A stretch of DNA of 11,360 nucleotides, taken from Actinomycetota bacterium (lineage in GTDB: Bacteria; Actinomycetota; Actinomycetes; Nanopelagicales; Nanopelagicaceae). Below the pieces are notes generated by a model, which worked only from the letters and a program-made list of their open reading frames with translations, was not told where the DNA came from and searched no databases. Shown one piece after another: positions 1 to 7,849 of this stretch. The stretch is taken from the NCBI GenBank assembly GCA_009703165.1, contig WLGP01000012.1, positions 1 to 11,360 of the forward strand, in the 5' to 3' direction. Position 1 is the first letter of the stretch. Each line of letters starts with the position of its first letter. The position numbers were made by a program, and so were the translations under genes.

Positions 1-264
1 ACGACGTTAGGGCATGCATCTGAGTCTGAGGTGCGACGCCACCTTGCTCTCATCTGGCAGGTAGATACCGCTGATTGGGAACTTGTTGCTAAGTACGACA
101 TCAAGAACGCATTGCCGTTATTTTCTCCAGGAAGATCTCGCGTGCATTCGTTACAGGTGCGCGAAGGTATTTGGCGAGCTGGAGATTACTTAAGCGCGCC
201 ATCACAAAATGGAGCGCTGGCCTCTGGGCGTCTTGCCGCTCTTGAATTAATTAATTCTCTATAA
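1..264 (+). CDS. FAD-dependent oxidoreductase (amine oxidase/protoporphyrinogen oxidase-like), C-terminal part
   Basis: The frame is open to the first base of the window, so this is the last 87 codons of a longer gene and its real start lies outside. The tail reads WRAGDYLSAPSQNGALASGR near its end. A Gly-Asp pair followed by NGA and SGR is the pattern with which flavin amine oxidases and phytoene desaturase-like enzymes close the FAD site. The stretch VRRHLALIWQVDTADWELV is typical of actinobacterial members of this superfamily. The substrate cannot be told from this fragment. The last 14 bases overlap the 3' end of the converging epimerase gene, with no room for a separate terminator. Confidence 0.75.
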   Translation, partial: TTLGHASESEVRRHLALIWQVDTADWELVAKYDIKNALPLFSPGRSRVHSLQVREGIWRAGDYLSAPSQNGALASGRLAALELINSL

Positions 265-1138
265 GAGCATCGAGGGCAGAGGTTACATGTGGGTAATCCC
301 ATGTAAATCCAGCATCGATAAGTTTCTGAGGGATGACCTTCTTTGAACCCAAAACCTCAGATGAGAATCCACCAAGAACAATCTTGAGTGCAATGGCAGG
401 TGCTGGAAAGAGCGCTGGACGATGCATCGCTCGAGCAAGGGCTGCAGTAAATTCGCGGTTTGTCACAGGATTTGGTGAAGTCACGTTGATTGGACCCTCG
501 ATTGGATTTTCGAGTGCGAAGGTAATCGTGCGAATAACATCGTGGAGAGTAATCCAAGACCACCACTGCTTACCTGATCCAAGTTTTCCACCAAGGCCAA
601 AGCGGAAGAGTGGAAGCATCTTTCCTAGCGCTCCACCGGTGGGATCGAGTACAAGACCTGTACGTAGTTTTACTGTGCGCACACCTGCTGCCAGATCTGC
701 AGCGCCTTCCCATTCGCGGCAGACAGCTGCGAGGAAATCATCTCCGGCGCGATCACTTTCAATCACAGCGCGGTTACCTGATTCACCATACCAACCGATG
801 GCGCTGGCGCTGATAAAAACCTGTGGCTTTAATTCAGCAACTGCCTTTGCAATTGCCTCGGTACCGAGAAGTCGTGAGTTGAGGATTTGCGCCTTGTACT
901 TCTTGCTCCAGCGCTTATCGCCAACACCAACGCCCGCTAAGTGAATAACTGCATCGACTCCGGCCAATGCATCGGTATCTACATAACCAGTTGTTGGATC
1001 CCACTGCACTTCATCGGGGGAGACAGGCAATCGGCGGACAAGGCGCTGAACAGTATGTCCCTCACTCTTGAGGTGACCAACAAGTGCGCTACCGATAAGA
1101 CCGGATGCGCCAGTAATGGCAATGCGCTGAGGAAGCAT
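251..1138 (-). CDS. TIGR01777 family NAD(P)-binding epimerase-like protein
   Basis: A 295-residue protein of the extended short-chain dehydrogenase/epimerase type, the usual length for TIGR01777 (E. coli YfcH-like). Visible features are the nucleotide-binding glycine motif GASGLIG at residues 10-16, the HLAGV strand at 66-70, the family-typical SASAIGWYG at 110-118, and a C-terminal DUF1731-like segment containing GSKKVIPQKLIDAGF. The canonical YxxxK pair is not in its usual form, which is normal for this family; the reaction is unknown. The start is 5 bases after the E2 stop with no clear Shine-Dalgarno, so translation is probably coupled to the E2 gene. In mycobacteria and streptomycetes the same gene follows the E2 gene and precedes lipB/lipA; here an opposite-strand gene follows instead. 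Confidence 0.9.
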   Translation of the reverse strand: MLPQRIAITGASGLIGSALVGHLKSEGHTVQRLVRRLPVSPDEVQWDPTTGYVDTDALAGVDAVIHLAGVGVGDKRWSKKYKAQILNSRLLGTEAIAKAVAELKPQVFISASAIGWYGESGNRAVIESDRAGDDFLAAVCREWEGAADLAAGVRTVKLRTGLVLDPTGGALGKMLPLFRFGLGGKLGSGKQWWSWITLHDVIRTITFALENPIEGPINVTSPNPVTNREFTAALARAMHRPALFPAPAIALKIVLGGFSSEVLGSKKVIPQKLIDAGFTWDYPHVTSALDALIEN

Positions 1139-1143
1139 GAGTC

Positions 1144-2850
1144 TTAGAGACCCAAATCAGATTCGAAAGATCCGCCTTCGAGACGCTCTTTGAGAGTGAC
1201 GAGGAAGCGAGCTGCATCTGCTCCATCAACAACGCGATGGTCATATGAAAGTCCGAGGTAGACCATGGAACGAATTGCAATTGTCTCTCCGCCATCTTCA
1301 CCACGGACAACCATCGGACGCTTGACGACTGCGCCAAGACCCAAGATCGCTACCTGTGGCTGATTGATGATCGGTGTATCAAAGAGTGCTCCACGTGAAC
1401 CAGTGTTGGTCAGAGTAAATGTTCCACCGCTGAGCTCATCTGGATTGACCTTATTGTCGCGAGTGCGTGCAGCTAGATCTGCAATCTTGCGAGCAACGCC
1501 ACCCATGTTGAGATCTCCTGCATTTGCAATGACAGGAACAAGAAGACCGCGCTCAGTATCTACTGCAACACCGAGGTGCTCGGCACCGTGATAGATGATC
1601 TGATCACCTTCAACAGAAGAGTTAAGAACTGGATGCTGCTTCAACGCTTCGCATACAGCGACGGCGAAGAATGGAAGGAATGAGAGCTTGACGCCTTCAC
1701 GCGCTTCAAAAGATGCCTTTGCGCGATCGCGAAGTCGAGCAATCTTTGTAACATCAACTTCAATAACGGTTGTGAGCTGAGCTGACACTGCAAGCGATTC
1801 GACCATGCGCGCTGCGATAACTTTGCGAAGGCGTGACATTGTCACTGTTGTTCCGCGAAGTGGTGATGCAGCAATTGGGGCTGCAGCACGAGGAGCTGCA
1901 GGGGCAGCTGGTGATGAAACAGGTGCTGATGGCTTTGCCATTGCTTCGACATCTTCGCGACGAATTCTTCCGCCGATTCCGGTTCCACGAACAGATGCAA
2001 GGTTGACACCTAGATCAGAGGCAAGTTTGCGAACGATTGGTGTCACATAAGAATCTTGTGGTTGTGTCACAGGCGTTGCAGGTGCTGGTGGGGCTGCAAC
2101 TACTGGCGCTGCAGCAACAGGTGCTGCAACTGGTGCTGCAACTTCTGGTGCTGGTGGTGGGGTTACAACGGCAGGTGCTGCAGCAACAGGAGGTGCCGCA
2201 ACTGGCGCTGCGGGTGCTGGTGTTGCTCCCGCTGTTCCAATGACTGCAAGGCGAGCCCCGACTGGAACAGTTGAATCGACTGCAACATCGATTGCAATCA
2301 GAGTTCCAGCAACAGGTGAAGGAATCTCGGTATCTACCTTGTCAGTAGAAACTTCAAGGAGAGCCTCATCTACTGCAACGCTATCGCCAACGTTCTTCAG
2401 CCAACGTGTAACAGTTCCTTCACTGACGCTCTCGCCGAGTGCTGGCATCGTAATAATTGTTCCGGCGGTAGATGCTGCAGGAGCAGGTGGTGGGGTAGCG
2501 GCAACTGGTGCTGCTGCAACTGGTGCTGCTGCAACTGGTGCTGGTGTTTCCACGACTGGTACTACTGCAACTGGTGTAGCAGCAGGGGCAGCAACTGGTG
2601 CTGGTGCCGCTGCGCCATCTTCAATAATTGCAAGATCTGCTCCAACTGGAACAGTTGCATCTACCTGAACAAGAATCTTTGAAAGTGTTCCAGATACTGG
2701 AGAAGGGATCTCTGTATCTACCTTGTCGGTTGATACTTCAAGGAGTGGTTCATCGACGTTGATGTGATCGCCTTCGGCCTTAAGCCAACGAGTAACTGTG
2801 CCTTCGCTTACGCTCTCGCCAAGTGCTGGCATCTTTACAGAGAATGTCAT
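1144..2850 (-). CDS. sucB: Dihydrolipoamide acyltransferase, E2 of a 2-oxoacid dehydrogenase complex
   Basis: A 568-residue E2. Domain order: lipoyl domain 1 (about 1-78, lipoyl-lysine K43 in TDKVD), Ala/Pro linker (80-130), lipoyl domain 2 (about 131-205, K171 in TDKVD), second Ala/Pro linker (206-265), peripheral subunit-binding domain (about 269-304, ending [12 protein letters not shown]), and catalytic acyltransferase domain (about 335-568) with the active-site HRVVDG, H538 and D542. It moves acyl groups from E1 to CoA through the swinging lipoyl arms in the cytoplasm. Actinobacterial genes of this layout are named sucB, dlaT or pdhC; sequence alone does not separate acetyl- from succinyltransferase, and neighbouring lpdA fits either. 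AGGGAG at 2858-2863 ends 7 bases before the ATG and directly follows the lpdA stop. Confidence 0.95.
   Translation of the reverse strand: MTFSVKMPALGESVSEGTVTRWLKAEGDHINVDEPLLEVSTDKVDTEIPSPVSGTLSKILVQVDATVPVGADLAIIEDGAAAPAPVAAPAATPVAVVPVVETPAPVAAAPVAAAPVAATPPPAPAASTAGTIITMPALGESVSEGTVTRWLKNVGDSVAVDEALLEVSTDKVDTEIPSPVAGTLIAIDVAVDSTVPVGARLAVIGTAGATPAPAAPVAAPPVAAAPAVVTPPPAPEVAAPVAAPVAAAPVVAAPPAPATPVTQPQDSYVTPIVRKLASDLGVNLASVRGTGIGGRIRREDVEAMAKPSAPVSSPAAPAAPRAAAPIAASPLRGTTVTMSRLRKVIAARMVESLAVSAQLTTVIEVDVTKIARLRDRAKASFEAREGVKLSFLPFFAVAVCEALKQHPVLNSSVEGDQIIYHGAEHLGVAVDTERGLLVPVIANAGDLNMGGVARKIADLAARTRDNKVNPDELSGGTFTLTNTGSRGALFDTPIINQPQVAILGLGAVVKRPMVVRGEDGGETIAIRSMVYLGLSYDHRVVDGADAARFLVTLKERLEGGSFESDLGL
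2056..2235 (-). repeat. Ala/Pro linker repeat between lipoyl domain 2 and subunit-binding domain
   Basis: Codes for residues 206-265 of the E2, built from repeated APVAA and AAP units. Such flexible, extended linkers let the lipoyl domain travel between active sites. The DNA is a degenerate short-period repeat of GCA, GGT and GCT triplets and is a likely place for length changes between strains. Confidence 0.8.
2461..2613 (-). repeat. Ala/Pro linker repeat between the two lipoyl domains
   Basis: Codes for residues 80-130 of the E2. On the plus strand, 15-base units of the form GCAACTGGTGCTGCT recur almost exactly in tandem between about 2500 and 2550, giving repeated APVAA peptide. The near-identity at DNA level suggests recent slippage expansion, unlike the more degenerate second linker. 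Confidence 0.8.
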
Positions 2851-2863
2851 TGGTGTTCTCCCT

Positions 2864-4231
2864 TTATCCGTGTGCGTGAAGCGGTTTGCCGGCTAGAGCC
2901 ATGTGCGCTTCGCCCATGGCTTCAGACATTGTTGGATGTGCATGAATCAAAGGAGCAACATCTGCAGCAGTTGCTTCCCAGTTAAAGATCAATTGCGCTT
3001 CTGCAAGTAATTCACCAACGCGCGAACCGACCATGTGAATTCCAAGAACTGGACCATCCTTCTCGGCAACGAGTTTGATAGATCCGGAAGTACCGAGAAT
3101 CTGCGCCTTACCGTTTCCAGCTAAGTCGTAGTTCAGTTCGACAACATTATGGCCACGCTCTTTTGCTTGTGCGGTGGTCAGACCAACTGAAGCAACTTCA
3201 GGCTCTGAATATGTCACGCGAGGGACACCGTCATAGTTAATTGGGCGAGGGTTCAGGCCGGCAATCTCTTCTGCGACGAGAATTCCTTCTTGGAAACCAA
3301 CGTGTGCCAATTGAAGGGTTGGGATCAAGTCACCGACTGCCCAGATCCCTGGAACGTTGGTGCGGCACTTGTCATCAACGATCACATAACCGCGATCCAT
3401 TGTGATGCCCTGCTCTTCATAGCCTAGGTTTGCTGAGACTGGACCACGACCGACAGAGACGAGGAGAAGTTCAGCGCTAAATGTGCGTCCATCTTCGAGC
3501 TCGACAGTCACGCCATCTGCCGTGACGGTGTGTGACTTGAAGCGAACTCCAAGTTCAAAGTTGATTCCGCGCTTGCGGTAGGCACGTTCAAGAAGTTTCG
3601 ATGATGATTCATCTTCGAGAGCGATCAAGTGAGGAAGTCCTTCAATGATCGTTACATCAGAGCCAAATGACTTCCAGACTGAGGCAAATTCGCAACCAAT
3701 TACTCCACCACCGAGAACAATGACGCTCTTTGGAATGTAATCAAGTTTTGTACCGTGATCTGAGGTGATGACGCGCTTTCCGTCGATCTCAAGACCTGGC
3801 AGAGTTTTTGCATATGAGCCGGTAGCCAAGATGACGTTCTTGCCGGTGTAGCGAGTTCCATTTACCTCGACTGTGTCGCGAGAGACTAACTTTCCATAAC
3901 CTTCGACAAATGTAATTCCCCGAGATTTAACGAGCCCTTGGAGGCCTTTATAAAGTTTGGTGATAACTCCATCCTTATATGAGTTAACGCCATTCATATC
4001 AATTGAGTTAAGAGTTGTATTGACGCCAAAGTGTGAGGATTCGCGGGCAGTATCTGCAACTTCACCTGCATGTAGCAGGGCTTTTGTTGGAATACATCCG
4101 CGGTGAAGGCATGTTCCGCCAACCTTGTCAGCTTCGATTAGTACAACGGAGAGTCCGAGTTGGGCGCTACGAAGAGCGGCTGCATATCCACCACTACCGC
4201 CACCGAGTACTACGAGATCGACGTTCGACAA
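2864..4231 (-). CDS. lpdA: Dihydrolipoyl dehydrogenase (E3)
   Basis: A 455-residue flavoprotein disulfide oxidoreductase that re-oxidises the lipoyl arms of 2-oxoacid dehydrogenases and glycine cleavage H protein, passing electrons to NAD+. Visible features: FAD-binding GGGSGG at residues 10-15, redox-active disulfide C41-C46 in [13 protein letters not shown], a second nucleotide-binding motif [13 protein letters not shown] in the middle, the second FAD motif WAVGD, and the C-terminal active-site pair H432 and E437 in [14 protein letters not shown] chose the TTG at 4231 because AAAGGAG lies 8 bases upstream and the protein then begins [12 protein letters not shown], normal for the family. The in-frame ATG at 4252 would add 7 residues, has no ribosome site, and would place that AAAGGAG inside the coding region. 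It probably begins a transcript continuing into E2, 13 bases downstream. Confidence 0.95.
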   Translation of the reverse strand: MSNVDLVVLGGGSGGYAAALRSAQLGLSVVLIEADKVGGTCLHRGCIPTKALLHAGEVADTARESSHFGVNTTLNSIDMNGVNSYKDGVITKLYKGLQGLVKSRGITFVEGYGKLVSRDTVEVNGTRYTGKNVILATGSYAKTLPGLEIDGKRVITSDHGTKLDYIPKSVIVLGGGVIGCEFASVWKSFGSDVTIIEGLPHLIALEDESSSKLLERAYRKRGINFELGVRFKSHTVTADGVTVELEDGRTFSAELLLVSVGRGPVSANLGYEEQGITMDRGYVIVDDKCRTNVPGIWAVGDLIPTLQLAHVGFQEGILVAEEIAGLNPRPINYDGVPRVTYSEPEVASVGLTTAQAKERGHNVVELNYDLAGNGKAQILGTSGSIKLVAEKDGPVLGIHMVGSRVGELLAEAQLIFNWEATAADVAPLIHAHPTMSEAMGEAHMALAGKPLHAHG

Positions 4232-4239
4232 GAGATTTA

Positions 4240-4246
4240 CTCCTTT
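4240..4246 (-). promoter_or_regulatory. Ribosome binding site deciding the lpdA start
   Basis: AAAGGAG on the minus strand, 8 bases before a TTG codon. It lies downstream of the alternative in-frame ATG at 4252, so it supports initiation at the TTG. Confidence 0.65.
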
Positions 4247-4251
4247 GCTCA

Positions 4252-4294
4252 TCTGACCGCAAGGTCTATACCCATATCTTGCCAGTCTGACCGC
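4252..4294. repeat. 9-bp direct repeat TCTGACCGC upstream of lpdA
   Basis: TCTGACCGC (plus strand) occurs at 4252-4260 and 4286-4294, 34 bases start to start, or about three helical turns. A shorter CTGACC lies at 4306-4311. The pair brackets a weak promoter-like stretch: on the minus strand TTGAGC at 4293-4298, TATGGG at 4271-4276 and TATAGA at 4265-4270. It could be an operator for the lpdA-E2 transcript, but two copies alone are modest evidence. The rest of the 134-base spacer to pepA shows no terminator-like hairpin. Confidence 0.4.
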
Positions 4295-4365
4295 TCAATG
4301 ACTAACTGACCTCGGCGGCAGATCACATAATGAGAGGCAGATAACGCTAGGTGGAGAAGTTCGCC

Positions 4366-5886
4366 TTAGATCTGGGCCTTGGCCGCTGCAACGAGTGAAC
4401 GCAGGCCGATACCGGTTCCACCAACAGGGGTGTAGCCATGAGGGCTGCGATCGTTGTAGGCAGGGCCAGCAATATCTAAGTGGAGCCATGGAAGATCATC
4501 GGAGACAAACTCTTTGAGGAAGATTCCGGCAACAAGCATTCCGCCCATGCGATCTCCGATATTTGCAAGATCTGCAACTGGTGAATCAAGGGATGCGCGC
4601 AGCTCGGTTGGAAGTGGCATTGGCCAGAACTGCTCGCCGGTGCTTTGGCTCACCGCAAGAAATGCCGATGAGAGCGCTTCATTATTTGTCATCACCGCAG
4701 ATGTGCGGGTACCAAGAGCAATTACTTGTGCACCAGTAAGAGTTGCAATATCAAAGATCGCATCAAGGCCCTTCTCTTCTTGTGCGCGCTGAAGTGCATC
4801 AGCGAGAACAAGACGACCTTCTGCATCAGGGTTGAGAACTTCAACTGTCTTGCCACCATAAATTGTGATGATGTCACTAGGTCGGGTCGCATTGTCACTG
4901 ACCATGTTTTCTGCAAGTGGTGCCCAGACATCGACTGCAACTGGCAACTTCAACGCTGCGATCGCCAATACAGAGGCGCAGACTGCTGCAGCTCCGCTCA
5001 TATCTGACTTCATCGCCTCCATGCCAAGTGCTGGCTTGAGTGCAAGACCGCCGCTATCGAAGGTGATTCCCTTGCCGACAAATGCGTAACGCTTTGCAGG
5101 CTTTACCTTTCCAGTAGGTGTATATGAAATTCGAACTAAACGTGGGGGATTGGCAGATCCTTGGCCGACAGCTGTAATTCCGCCGTACCCCTTGCTCTTG
5201 AGCGCTGTCTCTGTCATCACTGTGATGGAAAGACCTGCGCGGGCACCGCCTGCTGCCTTTACCTCAGCGCTCATGCGCTCTGCAAATGTCACAGGATTGA
5301 GATGGCTTGGCGGAGTGTTGATGAGGTCACGAGTAAGAAATGTGTACTGGGCAATAACAGATGCCTCAACAGCCGCCTCTTTATATTCAGCCTTTGCTGC
5401 ATGAGATGTATAGATCTTTGCAGATGCTAGAGAAGAGTTACTTGTTACAACTTCATCACTTCTAAATTCATTAAAGAGATATGCGCCAAGACCTGCTCCT
5501 TGTGCAACGGCTGCAACACCTTCTAGATCGCGAGCAGGAAGGGCGAAGGTTGCAGACTTCTGGTTAATCAGTGATCGTGCTGCAGCACCTGCTGCGCGAC
5601 GAAGAGTTTCGTGACCATAGGCAGATGAAACTTTTCCAAGTCCGGTAAAGACCAAGAGACGAACTGAGTTGCCAGGGATCTTGACGACTTCATCTGCCTT
5701 ACCTGTGGCTCCCATATCACTGAGAATCTCTTCCAAGCTCTTGGCATCGAGTGCGAGATCACCTGATTCAATGACCAACGTCGCCTTGCCGCCTTTACGT
5801 GCTGGCTGGCCTTGGGCCAAGCCGACAACAAGGATGTCATCTGTCAGCGATGAGGTGAGAGAGAGTGTGGTCATAGTCGAAGTCAC
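4366..5886 (-). CDS. pepA: Leucyl aminopeptidase, peptidase family M17
   Basis: A 506-residue cytosolic dizinc aminopeptidase that removes N-terminal residues from peptides. The C-terminal catalytic domain is complete: K272 and D277 in KGITFDSGG, K284, D295 in KSDMSG, and D354, E356 and R358 in NPDAEGRLVLADAL. These have exactly the spacing of the metal ligands and catalytic residues of bovine leucine aminopeptidase (250, 255, 262, 273, 332, 334, 336). The N-terminal domain (about 1-170) is less conserved, as usual. The start is GTG at 5886, chosen because GAAAGG at 5892-5897 sits 5 bases upstream; the in-frame ATG at 5874 lacks a site at the right distance. It lies 134 bases upstream of lpdA and may be a separate transcript. 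pepA next to lpdA and divergent gcvT is a familiar actinobacterial arrangement. Confidence 0.95.
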   Translation of the reverse strand: MTSTMTTLSLTSSLTDDILVVGLAQGQPARKGGKATLVIESGDLALDAKSLEEILSDMGATGKADEVVKIPGNSVRLLVFTGLGKVSSAYGHETLRRAAGAAARSLINQKSATFALPARDLEGVAAVAQGAGLGAYLFNEFRSDEVVTSNSSLASAKIYTSHAAKAEYKEAAVEASVIAQYTFLTRDLINTPPSHLNPVTFAERMSAEVKAAGGARAGLSITVMTETALKSKGYGGITAVGQGSANPPRLVRISYTPTGKVKPAKRYAFVGKGITFDSGGLALKPALGMEAMKSDMSGAAAVCASVLAIAALKLPVAVDVWAPLAENMVSDNATRPSDIITIYGGKTVEVLNPDAEGRLVLADALQRAQEEKGLDAIFDIATLTGAQVIALGTRTSAVMTNNEALSSAFLAVSQSTGEQFWPMPLPTELRASLDSPVADLANIGDRMGGMLVAGIFLKEFVSDDLPWLHLDIAGPAYNDRSPHGYTPVGGTGIGLRSLVAAAKAQI

Positions 5887-5906
5887 ATATACCTTTCAAA
5901 AGTTTC

Positions 5907-5934
5907 GGCAGCGCTAACTGCCTCTTCCTAGCGC
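5907..5934. promoter_or_regulatory. Interlocked inverted repeats in the pepA-gcvT divergent promoter region
   Basis: The 68-base spacer holds two overlapping dyads: GGCAG/CTGCC (5907-5911 and 5918-5922, 6-base centre) and GCGCTA/TAGCGC (5911-5916 and 5929-5934). Two mutually exclusive pairings in a spacer that must hold both promoters suggest an operator. The regulator is unknown. Confidence 0.35.
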
Positions 5935-5942
5935 CGTAAGTG

Positions 5943-5954
5943 TAGGTTGATGGG
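5943..5954 (+). promoter_or_regulatory. gcvT: Candidate -10 element for a leaderless gcvT mRNA
   Basis: TAGGTT at 5943-5948 matches TANNNT. The A of the gcvT ATG lies 7 bases after it, where transcription would begin. No well-placed Shine-Dalgarno is present. Leaderless mRNAs with this geometry are common in actinobacteria. Confidence 0.4.
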
Positions 5955-7043
5955 ATGAAAAATTCACCTTTGCATAGCCGCCACGTAGCCCTTGAGGCGA
6001 AGATGGCTGATTTTGGTGGCTGGTTGATGCCTATTGAGTATCCAGGCGCTGGTGTCTTAGCCGAGCATGGAGCGGTGCGAGAGCGAGTAGGGCTCTTTGA
6101 TGTTTCGCACTTAGGTAAGGCGCGAGTTAAGGGTGATGGCGCTCTTGATTTTCTTAATTCAGTTTTCACAAACGATCTCTCTCGAATCACAGACGGTCAG
6201 GCTCAATACACGCTTCTATGTAACGATCAAGGTGGAGTGATTGATGACCTGATTGTCTATCGCAATAGCCCCACCGATTTATTTCTAGTTCCCAATGCAT
6301 CAAATACAACTGATGTAGTTCGAGTACTGCACGAGAGCGCTCCTGCGGGAATAACTGTTGAGAATCTTCATGAAGATTTCGGAGTGATTGCGCTTCAGGG
6401 ACCGAGTGCAGCTGCGGTTCTGCAAAAACTTGGTGCAGAACCTGCCATGGATTACATGGCTTTCTCTCACATGAATATTGGTGGCGCCGATGTCATTATC
6501 TGTCGAACTGGTTACACCGGTGAGCATGGTTTTGAGCTGATTCCACAGCGTGCAGATGTTGAGAAGGTCTGGGATCTCTGCGCTGCTGCAGTCTCGCAAG
6601 AAGGCGGACTTATTTGTGGCCTCGGAGCACGCGACACATTACGCACTGAAATGGGCTATCCACTCCACGGCCATGAACTCTCTCTTGAGATTTCTCCGGT
6701 GCAGGCAAGTGCGACATGGGCTATCGGATGGAAGAAGGGTGCATTTCACGGCCAGGAAGTTCTTCTTGCACAGAAGAACGCTGGTGCAACAAGACGTATG
6801 CGTGGCATTAAATCCAATGATCGTGGAATTCCGCGTGCGGAGATGGAGATCAAAGATTCGGCAGGAAAATCAGTGGGTATCGTGACAAGTGGAACGTTCT
6901 CGCCGACACTTCGCGTGGGAATCGGACTTGCGCTTATTGATACTGCTCTGACAATCGGAGATCAGGTAACGATCGATATTCGAGGGAGAGAGTCAACGGC
7001 AACGATTGTTGAGTTCCCTTTTGTTCCATCACACGTTCGCTAA
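5955..7043 (+). CDS. gcvT: Aminomethyltransferase, glycine cleavage system T protein
   Basis: A 362-residue T protein, full length for the family. It takes the aminomethyl group from lipoyl H protein, releases ammonia and gives 5,10-methylene-tetrahydrofolate. The N-terminus LHSRHVALEAKMADFGGWLMP and the substrate loop GLFDVSHLGK (about 46-55) are typical. The folate-site motif GGVIDDLIVY (93-102) contains the catalytic aspartate, and GYTGEHGFEL and the GLGARDTLRTEMGYPL block follow in the usual order. The C-terminal barrel ends with the expected SPTLRVGIGLA segment. It depends on an E3 subunit, plausibly the lpdA product encoded nearby. gcvP and gcvH are not in the window. Its TAA at 7041-7043 overlaps the stop of the converging S-component gene. 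Confidence 0.95.
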   Translation: MKNSPLHSRHVALEAKMADFGGWLMPIEYPGAGVLAEHGAVRERVGLFDVSHLGKARVKGDGALDFLNSVFTNDLSRITDGQAQYTLLCNDQGGVIDDLIVYRNSPTDLFLVPNASNTTDVVRVLHESAPAGITVENLHEDFGVIALQGPSAAAVLQKLGAEPAMDYMAFSHMNIGGADVIICRTGYTGEHGFELIPQRADVEKVWDLCAAAVSQEGGLICGLGARDTLRTEMGYPLHGHELSLEISPVQASATWAIGWKKGAFHGQEVLLAQKNAGATRRMRGIKSNDRGIPRAEMEIKDSAGKSVGIVTSGTFSPTLRVGIGLALIDTALTIGDQVTIDIRGRESTATIVEFPFVPSHVR

Positions 7044-7849
7044 CTCGTTGCCTGAACGCTCTCTCGAAATTCAATAGGGCTAAGAAAGGCCGCCTTAAAG
7101 TATGTCCGCCTGAGTGCGCGGAGAAACGGCGTTGCAGTAAGAGCAATGAGGGTCGACGTCAAAATCGCTCGAGGAATATCCCAGGCCATCGACGAAGCAA
7201 AGTGGAAGGCAATAAAGCGCGAGAAGTTTTCACTTAACTCACCACCTGGAATATATGAAAGTTCTGTGCTGGAACCCAGAACCCACGGCCAGAACTGAAG
7301 ATCCATCAATAAACCAAAGGCAAAGGATGCAAAGATTCCTACGAGAATCAACATCACTTTCTCGCTGACCCCGCGAATTAATCTGCCACCGATTTTCTGT
7401 GGAAGCGATCCAGCCATGAGTCCAATCCATCCTGCGGCAAATATTTGATAGGAAAGCCACGGTCCGACTCCACCTGTGATCAGCGCTGAAGTTGTCATCG
7501 ATGTAACGCCTAAGAGAAATCCCCATGATGGGCCAAAGACGCGGGCTGCGATGATCAGTGCAAACCAGATCGGCTCAAGACCGGCAGCCCCTGCGCCAAG
7601 TGGGCGGAGCAATGTAATAAATGCGCTCATTACGCCAAGGAGAGCGATCGATTTTGCATCGATCGATCCAATACCAATTTCGGAGATAAGAAGAAAGACA
7701 GATGCTGCGATGGCTATGACAAATATCCACTGTAAATTTCCAGAGTAGAAGAACGGCCAGATGAATCCGGCCAGAGCTATCAGTGATGTAAAGGTCAAAA
7801 CGATCTTTGATTGTGGTGAAAGGCGATAGATATCCAAGGTGCTGTTCAT
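7040..7849 (-). CDS. ECF transporter substrate-binding membrane subunit (S component), predicted corrinoid-specific
   Basis: A 269-residue, very hydrophobic protein with about seven or eight predicted membrane segments. The first two lie near residues 16-32 and 40-56, and a conserved-looking core runs from about 67 to 150 (LLRPLGAGAAGLEPIWF, FGPSWGFLLGVTSM, GGVGPWLSYQ). Position after T and A genes, and this Gly-rich core, identify an S component that binds the transported vitamin. It lacks the N-terminal MHI metal site of CbiM/NikM, so cobalt or nickel is unlikely. The upstream cobalamin riboswitch makes a corrinoid the best guess. The start is ATG at 7849, overlapping the ATPase stop as ATGA with GAAGG 6 bases before; a longer frame from 7912 would lie inside the ATPase gene. 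Its 3' end overlaps gcvT by 4 bases. Confidence 0.8.
   Translation of the reverse strand: MNSTLDIYRLSPQSKIVLTFTSLIALAGFIWPFFYSGNLQWIFVIAIAASVFLLISEIGIGSIDAKSIALLGVMSAFITLLRPLGAGAAGLEPIWFALIIAARVFGPSWGFLLGVTSMTTSALITGGVGPWLSYQIFAAGWIGLMAGSLPQKIGGRLIRGVSEKVMLILVGIFASFAFGLLMDLQFWPWVLGSSTELSYIPGGELSENFSRFIAFHFASSMAWDIPRAILTSTLIALTATPFLRALRRTYFKAAFLSPIEFRESVQATS
7645..7665 (-). repeat. Perfect 8-bp inverted repeat inside the S-component gene
   Basis: CGATCGAT at 7645-7652 and ATCGATCG at 7658-7665 with a 5-base loop. In the mRNA this would make an eight-pair hairpin within the codons for a membrane segment. It may be chance from GATC-rich codons. Confidence 0.6.

Noticed and set aside
333-944. 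203-residue plus-strand open frame
   Set aside because: It lies wholly antisense to the well-supported TIGR01777 gene and its translation is a Ser/Arg/Pro-rich sequence without family features; it is a codon shadow.
2240-2668. 142-residue plus-strand open frame rich in Ala, Thr and Gly
   Set aside because: It is antisense to the Ala/Pro linker and lipoyl domain of the E2; the low complexity comes from the linker repeats.
4232-4252. lpdA starting at the ATG at 4252
   Set aside because: No ribosome site precedes it, and the strong AAAGGAG at 4240-4246 would be inside the gene; the TTG at 4231 gives the family-typical N-terminus.
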